Assembly: GCA_030145385.1 (NCBI GenBank)
Contig: JAQYVU010000028.1
Location: 1 to 48,361, forward strand
DNA: 48,361 nt
Direction: 5' to 3'
DNA from: Desulfococcaceae bacterium
GTDB lineage: Bacteria; Desulfobacterota; Desulfobacteria; Desulfobacterales; Desulfosalsimonadaceae
The notes under the pieces: model-generated
Database searches by the model: none
Seen by the model: the letters and a program-made list of their open reading frames with translations, nothing else
Told to the model about the DNA's origin: nothing
Position numbers and translations under genes: made by a program
In this document: piece after piece, positions 26,104 to 34,333 of the stretch
Position numbering within the stretch: position 1 is the stretch's first letter
Layout: the number at the start of each line of letters is the position of its first letter

Positions 26104-27260
26104 TTATATCTAAAATAGCTGATAATGCGGCAAAAACTCCATCCCGCACACAAAAAGCTTCTGAAATACTGATAGGACCTCTTGAAACAGAGATTGCCCA
26201 GACTCCCTATGATGTCGTCTTTGAAGAAGATCGCGTAAAGTTAAAATATTATCAGCCTGCGAAGCGTCCAAACGGGCACTTAAAAACCCCGCGGCTGATG
26301 AGTTATGCACTGATCAACCGGGAGAGAATGCGGGATCTGCAACCCGGAAGAAGTGTGGCGAAAAACTTTTTAGATAACGGCATTGACCTGTATATGGCTG
26401 ACTGGGGCTACCCCACGGGAAAAGACAAGTTCCTTACCATAGACGATCATGTAAACGGCTACACTGACGATATGGTGGATGTCATCCGCAAACGCCACGA
26501 TGTCGGGACAATCAATATCATGGGCATCTGCATGGGCGGCACCATGAGCGTTATTTACGCATCATTTCACCCTGAAAAAGTCAAAAAACTGGTCGCCACC
26601 GTAACCCCGTCAAATTTTAACACGGACAAGGGACTGCTCCATGTATGGACGAAACAAGTGGATGCCGACGAACTGGTGGATGCCTGAGGAAACATTTCCG
26701 GAGATTTCATGAATTTCGGATTCCTGCTTTTAAATCCGGCGCGCCTGATGCTTGATAAATATGTCGGATTCATGGAGCATGTGGATAACAAGGAATTTGT
26801 TGAAAACTTCATGCGCATGAAAAAATGGATTTTCGACAGCCCGGATATTCCCGGTGAAACATTTCGACAGTTTATCCAGTACTGTTACCAGAAAAACCTG
26901 TTGATCCGGAGCAAGATGAAAGTCGGCGACCGCCTCGTGAATTTAAAAAATATCACCATGCCGCGGCTGAACATATATGGGAGATTTGATCATCTGGTCC
27001 CGCCGGAAGCATGCGACCAGTTGACCGGCCGGGTCGGAAGCAAAGATACCGAAAACGCCTGTCTTGAAACCGGGCATATTGGCATTTATGTGAGCTCAAA
27101 AATCCAAAAGGAATTTGTCCCCAAAATCGTCGAGTGTTTAAAAAAACGGGATCTTGCAACCAGTGAGCCTGAACAAGGGGAAGGATTTTTATCATGGCAA
27201 ATGAGATGCTCTATTTTAAAAGCATTTGTAACGTCAGCCGGGCCTTTGCCAGCAACTTGA
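26073..27260 (+). pseudogene. phaC: Class III PHA synthase subunit PhaC, split by in-frame TGA
   Basis: Polymerises (R)-3-hydroxyacyl-CoA. The frame is open as 26073-26687 and again, same frame, as 26709-27260. Counting the TGA (26685-26687) as one residue (205), the joined protein is 395 residues. Its catalytic triad is Cys153 (GICMGG), Asp306 (GRFDHLVPP) and His335 (TGHIG), each exactly four positions beyond the Allochromatium vinosum residues 149, 302 and 331. So no base is missing; a single codon became TGA, where relatives usually have a hydrophobic residue before GNIPG/GNISG. It could be a nonsense mutation (TGG to TGA is one step), a sequence error, or recoding. AGGTGA precedes ATG, within phaE. 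Confidence 0.85.
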
Positions 27261-27406
27261 AAAAATTTGAAAGACGATATGTGGAGTCATCGCTCCTGGT
27301 TCTGATGATGCATTCACTGACTGCGTTATTCAGGAATCGCTGGAGCGAACTACAGCTTCATCCTGAAAGCCTTGTCAGTAAATGCATCATCAAGATACAA
27401 AGCTAA
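27194..27406 (+). CDS. Small protein of unknown function, overlaps phaC end
   Basis: 70 residues, not recognised, no signal peptide: starts MANEMLYFKSICNVSRAFAS and has an amphipathic middle. It overlaps the last 67 bases of phaC in another frame. A good ribosome site (AAGGGGAAGG, about 8 bases before ATG) and its place directly between phaC and phaJ argue for a real gene; lack of known relatives argues against. Confidence 0.45.
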   Translation: MANEMLYFKSICNVSRAFASNLKKFERRYVESSLLVLMMHSLTALFRNRWSELQLHPESLVSKCIIKIQS

Positions 27407-27430
27407 AGCAATAATTACAATGAGGTAACT

Positions 27431-27853
27431 ATGAACAGTAAAACCATTGAAGAAATGAAAGTCGGCGATACCGCCCAATTTGCCAAAACCGTTTCAGAGA
27501 GCGACATCTATCAGTATGCCGGAATTACCGGCGATTTTAACCCGGCCCATATCAATGAAGACTATGCGTCTAAAACCTTTTTTAAAACCCGGATCGCACA
27601 CGGCATGCTGTCTGCCGGATTTATCTCGAATGTACTCGGCAACCAGCTGCCCGGCCCTGGCGCGGTCTACATCCGCCAGAACCTGAGCTTCCTGGCACCG
27701 GTCCGCATCGGCGACACCATCACAGCGGTTGCCGAAGTAATTGATGTGAATACGGTTAAAAACCGGATCACCTTAAAAACCAGTTGTCATAATCAAGAGG
27801 GAACAGTCGTTATTGACGGAGAAGCGGTTCTAAGCCCAGCCAAAAAGCGTTAA
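27431..27853 (+). CDS. phaJ: (R)-specific enoyl-CoA hydratase, MaoC-like
   Basis: Hotdog-fold hydratase that turns trans-2-enoyl-CoA into (R)-3-hydroxyacyl-CoA, feeding beta-oxidation intermediates to PHA synthase. 140 residues. The hydratase-2 motif is intact: YAGITGDFNPAHINEDYASK with catalytic Asp and His, followed by RIAHGMLSAGFISNVLG. AATGAGGTAACT before ATG. Last gene of the PHA cluster. Confidence 0.93.
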   Translation: MNSKTIEEMKVGDTAQFAKTVSESDIYQYAGITGDFNPAHINEDYASKTFFKTRIAHGMLSAGFISNVLGNQLPGPGAVYIRQNLSFLAPVRIGDTITAVAEVIDVNTVKNRITLKTSCHNQEGTVVIDGEAVLSPAKKR

Positions 27854-27943
27854 CAGATCATCCTTTGACTACAAATTAATAAATTCGGGCCGATAAATAC
27901 ATTATTTTATCATGATCCGGAACCTTGTTTAACAAGACCGATA

Positions 27944-27977
27944 GATATTTATCTTGACTCTAAGCGAGATAAATATC
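27944..27977. promoter_or_regulatory. 11-bp inverted repeat, candidate operator
   Basis: GATATTTATCT (27944-27954) and AGATAAATATC (27967-27977) are perfect inverse copies around a 12-base centre, 71 bases before the cNMP-binding regulator gene. A TTGACT box overlaps the left arm (27954-27959). It may be the regulator's own operator or an mRNA hairpin (inference). Confidence 0.5.
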
Positions 27978-28047
27978 AAAATTTTAAATTTTCAATTCAA
28001 TAGCTCTGAACATTTTCTAAAAATGCGATTATTACTTTTCGGTTAAA

Positions 28048-29133
28048 ATGGACTTTAAAGAATCCAGCTTCGAAATCATCAAAAATCACAATTGCCCGCT
28101 TTACCAGAACGGCGACGAATTTACAGTCGTCGGCCGATCAATTTCCCTGATAGGTAAACCCACCTGCCTGACCTTGATGAGCGATGTAACGGCAGCTTTG
28201 GTAAAAAGCCAGGGCACCCGGACAATAAAAAACCCCGTAAATACTGAGCATGTTTTCAACTGCAGCGGTTATCAAACCGGCTGCCCGGGAACAATCCGGC
28301 TCAAATATCACCAGACGATAAAATCAGCGAATGCCCCTATACCTCAAATAGACAGTGAACTGTCAGCCATTTCTGATGAATTAAATAATTTTTCAATCTT
28401 CAAGACGTTAAGCGATCAGGAAGTCAAAGAAATTGTTTCCTATTTTAAAATACAGAACTTAAAAAAAGGACAAATTATTTTAAGAAAGGGCGATCGCGGT
28501 GAAAAACTGTTTATCATCCTGTCCGGCGAAATTGAAATAATCGGTGACTACGGGATTGCGATCGCAAAACTGGGACGCGGAGAAATATTCGGTGAAATGA
28601 GTCTTCTGACCGGAAACCCGGTGAGCACCAAAGTGAAAGTCGTTGAAGACACCAAAACCATGTGTATGTCCGGAAACTATTTCAGAATGATCCTCAACCG
28701 CTTTTCTCCGCTTCAGATGTATTTTACGCGACTTTTGGTTCGCCGGCTTGCCAAATCAAATATTGAACGTTCAAAACAAATTTCATCCGGGATATCCGGA
28801 AACCTGTCCGAAATCACTACCACAGAACTTTTGCAGGCTTTGAACATGACCCAGAAAACAGGCATTTTAAACCTGAATTCACCAAAAGGAGATTCCCGAA
28901 TTTCATTAAGGGATGGCAATATCGTACATGCAGAATTCAAGGAAATAACCGGCGTAGAGGCTTTTTTTGAAATTGTGAAACAAAAACGCGGGAATTTCAA
29001 ATTTAAACCCGGCCTGCCCCCAAAAGAAATGAATGCCAAAAAAATTGCAGATTTTATGTACCTCATAATGGAAGCAATGAACCGCATTGACGAGGAAGCA
29101 TGCCCGTCTGACGATTCTGAGATAGACCTTTAA
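28048..29133 (+). CDS. Cyclic-nucleotide-binding/DUF4388 protein with Cys-containing N-domain
   Basis: 361 residues in three parts. The N-terminal 85 residues hold four cysteines (16, 40, 72, 79; ends CSGYQTGCPG) and no family I can name. Residues about 115-235 form a CRP-type cNMP-binding domain (QIILRKGDRGEKLFIILSGE, GEIFGEMSLLTGNPVSTKV). Residues about 245-345 form a DUF4388 (PATAN-type) domain (TTTELLQALNMTQKTGILNL, ISLRDGNIVHAEF). There is no C-terminal helix-turn-helix, so it probably acts by protein contacts rather than DNA binding. The Cys domain could be a metal or redox sensor (inference). Confidence 0.85.
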   Translation: MDFKESSFEIIKNHNCPLYQNGDEFTVVGRSISLIGKPTCLTLMSDVTAALVKSQGTRTIKNPVNTEHVFNCSGYQTGCPGTIRLKYHQTIKSANAPIPQIDSELSAISDELNNFSIFKTLSDQEVKEIVSYFKIQNLKKGQIILRKGDRGEKLFIILSGEIEIIGDYGIAIAKLGRGEIFGEMSLLTGNPVSTKVKVVEDTKTMCMSGNYFRMILNRFSPLQMYFTRLLVRRLAKSNIERSKQISSGISGNLSEITTTELLQALNMTQKTGILNLNSPKGDSRISLRDGNIVHAEFKEITGVEAFFEIVKQKRGNFKFKPGLPPKEMNAKKIADFMYLIMEAMNRIDEEACPSDDSEIDL

Positions 29134-29508
29134 GCGCAATAAAGAATTCTATTTTTTTCAGCCAAAAAACGGCTTTCCGTTGTCTTGCCCCCTCTTTTTC
29201 CTTAAATCATATCACCACCCTGAAACAGACCCTTTCTAAGTTTATACATAAACTTTTTATACAAACACTGTACCCTCCCCCCTGATCCGGCCAACTTTAT
29301 TTTACCAATACTCCAGCCGCTTATTATTTTTTGAATAAAAACGATCCGGTTCAAGACGCTGAAACCAATAGGTACTAATTATATCATGATTTAATTAATA
29401 CTTTTATGATTAAAAATATCTTGAATTATTTAAATCTAAAATGTAATATATTTATTAATTTTCAATGTTATTTATAGTACCCATTAACTGTTTCTTAAAG
29501 GGGGAAAA
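29134..29508. other. AT-rich intergenic stretch
   Basis: 375 bases without a gene. A weak hairpin (GCC-AAAAAAC-GGC, near 29161) follows the upstream gene. The last 130 bases are strongly AT-rich. No clear promoter pair or RNA recognised. Confidence 0.5.
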
Positions 29509-29781
29509 ATGAATTTTGAATTAAACAAAGAATATAAATTTATTGTGTCCCGAATTCCGGTTTATGAAACCAGTGATGGGGCAAAGACTCGAAAAACAAT
29601 TAAACGAATCAAGATTGTCGCTTTTCCCTTAAAAGGCGAAGCAGTGATCGAGCTTATCGGGGTTGCGAGGCTTTACCAGGGATTACAACTACCGGTCAGG
29701 GGGCGACTTTTTATAAGCAGCGGAACACCGCGCTATATGCTGACGGACAATAAAAAATATGATGTAATGAAAGTTTTATAA
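29509..29781 (+). CDS. Small protein of unknown function
   Basis: 90 residues, no signal peptide or cysteine, many basic residues. Beta-rich pattern (YKFIVSRIPVYET, GEAVIELIGVARLYQG, GRLFISSGTPRYMLTDNKKY). Not recognised. Very strong ribosome site (AAAGGGGGAAAA). It is 37 bases before the recombinase gene and could be co-transcribed. Confidence 0.65.
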   Translation: MNFELNKEYKFIVSRIPVYETSDGAKTRKTIKRIKIVAFPLKGEAVIELIGVARLYQGLQLPVRGRLFISSGTPRYMLTDNKKYDVMKVL

Positions 29782-29818
29782 AATTCCCGGAACAGGCAAT
29801 ACCTTAAAATCGGAAAGC

Positions 29819-30517
29819 ATGATAAAATTTACAGACAAACAAAAACAGTACTTCAAGCTGAAACACAGACCGCCGTTGACCCTGGGCTACATTCGCGTCA
29901 GTCCTGAAATCCGGGATACTGAAAAGTTCTCACAAACGGCAAATCGCTTTGAACATGATGAGGAAAGTGAAATTTTTGCTGTTTTGACCGAAACCGTCAG
30001 CGGCATGACTGGCTGGAAAAACCGCAAACAGCTTAAATGGCTGGCCGACGGACTAATGAGCGGCGACCGCCTGGTCGTTTACGGGTTCAGCCAGTTGGGA
30101 CGGAGTACATCCGATGTTATCACCCTTCTGTCGGGCTTTCATCATCGAGGGGTAAAAATCCAGGACATAAAAAACGGCTGGCTCATAGATAACCGTGTTT
30201 CAATAAAAACGTTGAAAATGCTTCAGGAAATTTCAGCTCAGGTCGATCATGAAGTGATTTCAATGAGGGTCACAGAGGGGTTGGCAGCACGCCGGGCCAA
30301 AGGCCTGCCGATCGGACGCAAAAAAGGAGCAGTGGCCAAATCAAAACTTGATGCACACAAAAACGAGATTATCTCATTATTAAAAGCCGGATCCACCAAG
30401 GCGTATATTATCAAAAAATTCGAAACATCAAAAACAAACCTGTATCACTGGCTGAAACGAAATGACCTGGAAAACACAACCCCAGAGTATAACGCCGGCA
30501 ATACACCTGAACAATAA
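29819..30517 (+). CDS. Serine recombinase (resolvase/invertase family)
   Basis: 232 residues: a resolvase catalytic domain followed by a helix-turn-helix tail (AYIIKKFETSKTNLYHWLKR). The nucleophile region is LGYIRVSPE (Arg26, Ser28). The second motif reads GFSQLGRSTSDV: family members usually have R-L-G-R, but the first Arg is Gln92, only Arg95 is kept. The E-helix region DHEVISMRVTEGLAARRAKG and the RKKG linker are normal. Closest in style to Mpi-type DNA invertases. No inversion sites were found nearby, so its target is unknown; the Gln raises doubt about full activity. Confidence 0.85.
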   Translation: MIKFTDKQKQYFKLKHRPPLTLGYIRVSPEIRDTEKFSQTANRFEHDEESEIFAVLTETVSGMTGWKNRKQLKWLADGLMSGDRLVVYGFSQLGRSTSDVITLLSGFHHRGVKIQDIKNGWLIDNRVSIKTLKMLQEISAQVDHEVISMRVTEGLAARRAKGLPIGRKKGAVAKSKLDAHKNEIISLLKAGSTKAYIIKKFETSKTNLYHWLKRNDLENTTPEYNAGNTPEQ

Positions 30518-30611
30518 GTCTTACTCATTATCACCTAAATACCGTAAAATCCGGCAAGGCTATTCATCATTTTTACAAAATTCTCATTCTGGGATTTCAA
30601 AAAATTTATTC

Positions 30612-30640
30612 TTGACATTTTATTGAAACACGGATACTTT
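30612..30640 (+). promoter_or_regulatory. Sigma-70 promoter of the acyl-CoA operon
   Basis: TTGACA (30612-30617), 17-base spacer, TACTTT (30635-30640). Perfect -35 and spacing. It lies about 155 bases before the first acyl-CoA dehydrogenase gene. Confidence 0.8.
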
Positions 30641-30663
30641 TCCATCAAACGCTGGAAGCGTAT

Positions 30664-30675
30664 TTTGGTACCAAA
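30664..30675. promoter_or_regulatory. Perfect palindrome, candidate operator
   Basis: TTTGGTACCAAA is a 12-bp perfect palindrome about 15-20 bases after the predicted transcription start. Its place suits a repressor (TetR or FadR type) acting on the operon; the regulator is not identified. Confidence 0.5.
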
Positions 30676-30795
30676 TGATGGGGTTGTGGATCGGTATTGA
30701 AAAAAATTCTGATCCTGGCGGCGCCTCGCACAAAGAGCCTTGGCACACCCAACCGGAGCCGCCCGCCCTCTTAATCATTCAGGAGACAGTTTCAT

Positions 30796-31974
30796 ATGGA
30801 TTTTAAACTCAACAAGTCACAAAAGGAAATTCAAAAAGCCGCATGGGAATTTGCCAGGGGAGAATTTGACAAGGAAATCATTATTGAACTGTCAAAAGAA
30901 CAGAACATCCCTGACAATATCGTTAAAAAATCAGGCGATCTCGGCTTTATCGGCATACATTATTCAGAAGATGTTGACGGCGGCGGCATGGGGTTATTCG
31001 AACATGTTCTTGTGTGTGAAACTTTCTGCCGAAAGGATTCTACACTGGGGACGGCTCTTATGTTTTCCGGGTATGCAGCAGAATGCATTCTCAGAAACGG
31101 TGAAAAAAGTCTAAAAGAAAAATTCCTGCCGCAGATAGTGGATGGTCAGCTCACATCCACCGGGGCCTTCTTGGAACCGAAGCAGGGATATGATCTCACA
31201 AAAGTTTCAACAACAGCCGTTACGGACGGTGATGACTGGGTGATTAACGGCAAAAAAATACTGGTTCCATGCGGCAATACCGCTGGCGTTTATGTGGTCC
31301 TGTGCCAAACAGAAGCACAGACAGAAGCACGGACAGATGCGGTTTCGGATTCTTCTATCCGGGGGATGTCCCTGATACTTGTAGAAGCCGGGTGTGAAGG
31401 AATATCAATCGATAATGTCAGCCAGAAACTGGGCGGCCGCATGATGCCGTTTGCCGACATTACGTTTGAAAATGTGCGTGTTCCCAAATCAAATCTGATC
31501 GGTAAACAGGGAAGCGGCTATGGCCTGACGCAGAATTTTTTCATGGAAAACAGGATACAGATCGCCGGGCAGGCTTTGGGAACCGCCCAGGGAGCTTTTG
31601 ACCGGGCTCTGGATTATGTCAGACAAAGAGAGCAATTCGGAAAAAAACTGGCCCAGTTTCAGATTACCCGTCACAAACTGGCGGATATGGCATCAAAAAT
31701 CGAAGCTGCCCGTTACATGACATATCATGCGGCCTGGTGCTATGATAACAACAAAATTGAGCCACCGCTTGCGTCCATGGCTAAAATGACCGCTGCCCGG
31801 ACTGCCATGGAAGTCGCAGACGAGGCGATCCAGTTACTGGGCGGTTATGGATACATGACCGAATATGAAGTGGAACACTTTTTCAGGGATGCCAAGCAGG
31901 CAGAAATTTTCCAGGGACCGCCGGGCATACAAAAGGATATTATTGCAGACGGTATTATCGGTAAACTGAAATAG
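30796..31974 (+). CDS. Acyl-CoA dehydrogenase
   Basis: FAD enzyme that forms an alpha-beta double bond in an acyl-CoA. 392 residues with the three-domain family layout, ALGTAQGAFDRALDYVRQRE and QLLGGYGYMTEYEVEHFFRD near the end. The C-terminal catalytic-base motif, usually Y-E-G-T, reads IFQGPPGIQ with Gln373 in place of Glu; the alternative Glu position in helix G also differs (MENRIQIA). Either it uses another base or a different chemistry. An extra Gln/Thr/Glu-rich loop (about 173-188) is present. AGGAGACAG before ATG. First gene of the operon. Confidence 0.92.
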   Translation: MDFKLNKSQKEIQKAAWEFARGEFDKEIIIELSKEQNIPDNIVKKSGDLGFIGIHYSEDVDGGGMGLFEHVLVCETFCRKDSTLGTALMFSGYAAECILRNGEKSLKEKFLPQIVDGQLTSTGAFLEPKQGYDLTKVSTTAVTDGDDWVINGKKILVPCGNTAGVYVVLCQTEAQTEARTDAVSDSSIRGMSLILVEAGCEGISIDNVSQKLGGRMMPFADITFENVRVPKSNLIGKQGSGYGLTQNFFMENRIQIAGQALGTAQGAFDRALDYVRQREQFGKKLAQFQITRHKLADMASKIEAARYMTYHAAWCYDNNKIEPPLASMAKMTAARTAMEVADEAIQLLGGYGYMTEYEVEHFFRDAKQAEIFQGPPGIQKDIIADGIIGKLK

Positions 31975-32000
31975 CCCAAATCATTGACGGAGTAAATACA

Positions 32001-33146
32001 ATGGATATTTTACAATATACGGATAAACATCATGCGTTCAGACAACGTTTGAGAACCTTTCTGGCAAAAGAAGTCACTCCCAATGTGGATCAATGGGAAA
32101 AAGACCATATCGTTCCCAAAGAGGCCTGGCAAAAAATGGGCCGTGAAGGATTTCTCTGCACATGGGCGTCCGAAGAATATGGCGGAATGGGCGGTGATTT
32201 TCTGTATTCCGTGATTGCCACCGAAGAGATGGCGAAAACCAATCATACCGGCCTGGCAGCCATGCTCCACAGTGATATTATTGTCCCCTATATCAATTCA
32301 TTTGGTTCAGATGCGCAGAAAAAGAAATTCCTCCCCGGATGCATTTCCGGCGATATCATTACTGCTGTTGCCATGACCGAACCGGACGCCGGCAGTGATC
32401 TTGCGGGCATGCAGGCAACCGCGGAAACAGACGAAGATAAAATCGTCATCAACGGCTCCAAAACATTTATTTCAAACGGCATCAACGCGGATCTTGTCAT
32501 TGTTGCCGCAAAAAATCCTGCCGAAGAAAACCCTTATCAAAGCATGTCTCTTTACCTGGTTGAAGACGGCACCCCGGGTTTCAAACGAGGACGTCAGCTC
32601 GATAAAATGGGATTTCACAGCCAGGATACCGCTGAGCTGTTCTTTTCCAACTGCCGGATTCCCAAAGAAAATATCCTGGGCCAGCAGGGCATGGGGTTCA
32701 TGATGCTGATGGAAAAACTTCAGCAGGAACGGCTGATGTGCGCCATCGGTGGCCAGGCGGCAGCCGAATTAATGCTGGAATGGACGATTGATTACTGTAA
32801 GACCCATACCGATGCTGCCGGAAAACCAATATCAAAATCCCAGGCCGTTCAATTTGCCATCGTGGAAATGATGACCGAGATTAAGGTGAGCAGAGCATTT
32901 TTAGACAAACTCATAGCCGAGCATGCGGCCGGGGAAAATGTCGTGGTTGAAACATCCATGGCCAAATACTGGATTACCGATCTGGATAATAAAATTGCTT
33001 CCCGGTGCCTTGACCTTTTCGGTGATTTCGGTTTAACCGAAGACTGTCCTATTGCCCGAGGATTAAGAGACGTGCGGGTCATGTCAATCTTTGCCGGAAC
33101 CAATGAAATCATGAAGGGTATTGCAGCAAAATTCATGGGCCTATAA
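32001..33146 (+). CDS. Acyl-CoA dehydrogenase (long-chain/isovaleryl-type base)
   Basis: 381 residues. Typical motifs: CTWASEEYGGMGGDF, AMTEPDAGSDLAGMQ, INGSKTFISNGINADLV. The C-terminal motif reads IFAGTNEIMKG, lacking Glu, but the alternative base of the LCAD/IVD type is present in LMEKLQQERLMCAI. So this one should be active on longer or branched acyl-CoAs (inference). 26 bases after the first dehydrogenase; both probably work on the same or successive substrates with an electron-transfer flavoprotein encoded elsewhere. Confidence 0.94.
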   Translation: MDILQYTDKHHAFRQRLRTFLAKEVTPNVDQWEKDHIVPKEAWQKMGREGFLCTWASEEYGGMGGDFLYSVIATEEMAKTNHTGLAAMLHSDIIVPYINSFGSDAQKKKFLPGCISGDIITAVAMTEPDAGSDLAGMQATAETDEDKIVINGSKTFISNGINADLVIVAAKNPAEENPYQSMSLYLVEDGTPGFKRGRQLDKMGFHSQDTAELFFSNCRIPKENILGQQGMGFMMLMEKLQQERLMCAIGGQAAAELMLEWTIDYCKTHTDAAGKPISKSQAVQFAIVEMMTEIKVSRAFLDKLIAEHAAGENVVVETSMAKYWITDLDNKIASRCLDLFGDFGLTEDCPIARGLRDVRVMSIFAGTNEIMKGIAAKFMGL

Positions 33147-33287
33147 AAAAGATGTTGAAAACTATTGCGCTTGACCATGCTGCGTTAAAATTTGACTCAA
33201 AGTGCTCATTTATAGGAATAAACTCCGCTTTTTCGTCAAATTTTGCCTTGCCTGGTCTTCACTCATGACGTTTTCAATCATCTTTTT
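33145..33287. repeat. Palindromic repeat inside the acyl-CoA operon
   Basis: Left arm AAAAAAGATGTTGAAAAC (33145-33162), right arm GTTTTCAATCATCTTTTT (33270-33287), imperfect inverse copies. An inner pair AAATTTGAC/GTCAAATTT flanks the centre. It begins at the stop codon of the second dehydrogenase and fills the gap to the SDR gene. It may affect mRNA stability within the operon. Confidence 0.7.
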
Positions 33288-33321
33288 ACGTTTCAATTAA
33301 CCTTCGTAACAAAGGACTTCT

Positions 33322-34320
33322 ATGATGAAAAAAGCATTAGTGACCGGCGCTGCCGGTTTCATCGGATCCCATGTGGTTGTTCAGCTGCTTGAGAAAAACG
33401 TTGAGGTGCGTGCTTTTGTCAAGCCCAAGGAAAATACGGCAAATATCAAGGGCCTTGATATTGAAATTATGGAAGGGGATATCTTAAACAAACGGAAAGT
33501 GGCTGAAGCAATCAAAGGGGTGGATACGATTTTTCACCTGGCAGCCATTTATGCCATATGGATGGAAGACTGGAAATGGATCTATGAAGTCAATCTTGCG
33601 GGCAGCCGGAATGTTTTATGGTCCGCCCTAAAAGCCGACCACATCGACCGGGTGGTTTACACCAGTTCCATTGCCGCCATCGGCACGACCCCGGGCAAAA
33701 AGCCGAGCAATGAAGACACCCCGTTCAACCAGTACGATCTGGGCAGCCATTATGTGCTGACCAAATATCTCTCCCAGCAGGAGGCTCTCGGCTTTGCGCA
33801 GAACGGGCTTGACCTGGTGGTGGTAAACCCGGCTTTCCCTTTCGGCGTCAATGATATCGGCCCCACCCCGACAGGGAAAATGATCATTGATATTTTATCC
33901 GGTATCAACCGCACGTCATTTAAAGGCGGAATCAATATCGTGGATGTTCAGGATGTGGCAAAAGGACATATTTTAGCCGCTGAAAAAGGCAAAACAGGCG
34001 AAAAATACATCCTGGGTAATCGGAATGTCACCATCGCAGAATTCATGAAAATGGTTTACAACGCAGACGGCAGAAAAAGTTCTTTTATTCCGATGGTTCC
34101 GAAACATGTTTTAAAAAGCGGTACATTTGCCTTGTCTTTATGGTCTGACTACGTCAGCAAAAAACCGCCGTTATCGACACCGGTAGAAGTCAATTACGCA
34201 TCCAATCACCTGTATGTGGATAACACCAAGGCAAAACAAGCACTGGGGTTAAAATTCAAACCTGTTGAAAATTCTTTAAAAGAATCGATCGCCTGGTTTA
34301 GAAAGAATAATATGGCATAA
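33322..34320 (+). CDS. NAD(P)-dependent epimerase/dehydratase-type SDR
   Basis: Extended short-chain dehydrogenase. 332 residues. Cofactor motif ALVTGAAGFIGSHVVVQLLE, catalytic Ser-Tyr-Lys in VVYTSSIAAIG and HYVLTKYLSQQEA. Resembles dihydroflavonol-4-reductase-like and hopanoid-associated epimerase-like members. In this operon it may reduce or oxidise a hydroxyacyl or side-chain group (inference). Start could be the second ATG at 33325; AAAGGA precedes both. Confidence 0.9.
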   Translation: MMKKALVTGAAGFIGSHVVVQLLEKNVEVRAFVKPKENTANIKGLDIEIMEGDILNKRKVAEAIKGVDTIFHLAAIYAIWMEDWKWIYEVNLAGSRNVLWSALKADHIDRVVYTSSIAAIGTTPGKKPSNEDTPFNQYDLGSHYVLTKYLSQQEALGFAQNGLDLVVVNPAFPFGVNDIGPTPTGKMIIDILSGINRTSFKGGINIVDVQDVAKGHILAAEKGKTGEKYILGNRNVTIAEFMKMVYNADGRKSSFIPMVPKHVLKSGTFALSLWSDYVSKKPPLSTPVEVNYASNHLYVDNTKAKQALGLKFKPVENSLKESIAWFRKNNMA

Positions 34321-34333
34321 AAAGGGATTTGAC

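Noticed and set aside
26685-26687. Selenocysteine in PhaC
   Set aside because: The site is not a Cys position in the family and has no catalytic role; a weak hairpin follows the TGA but is not convincing, so I list the gene as interrupted.
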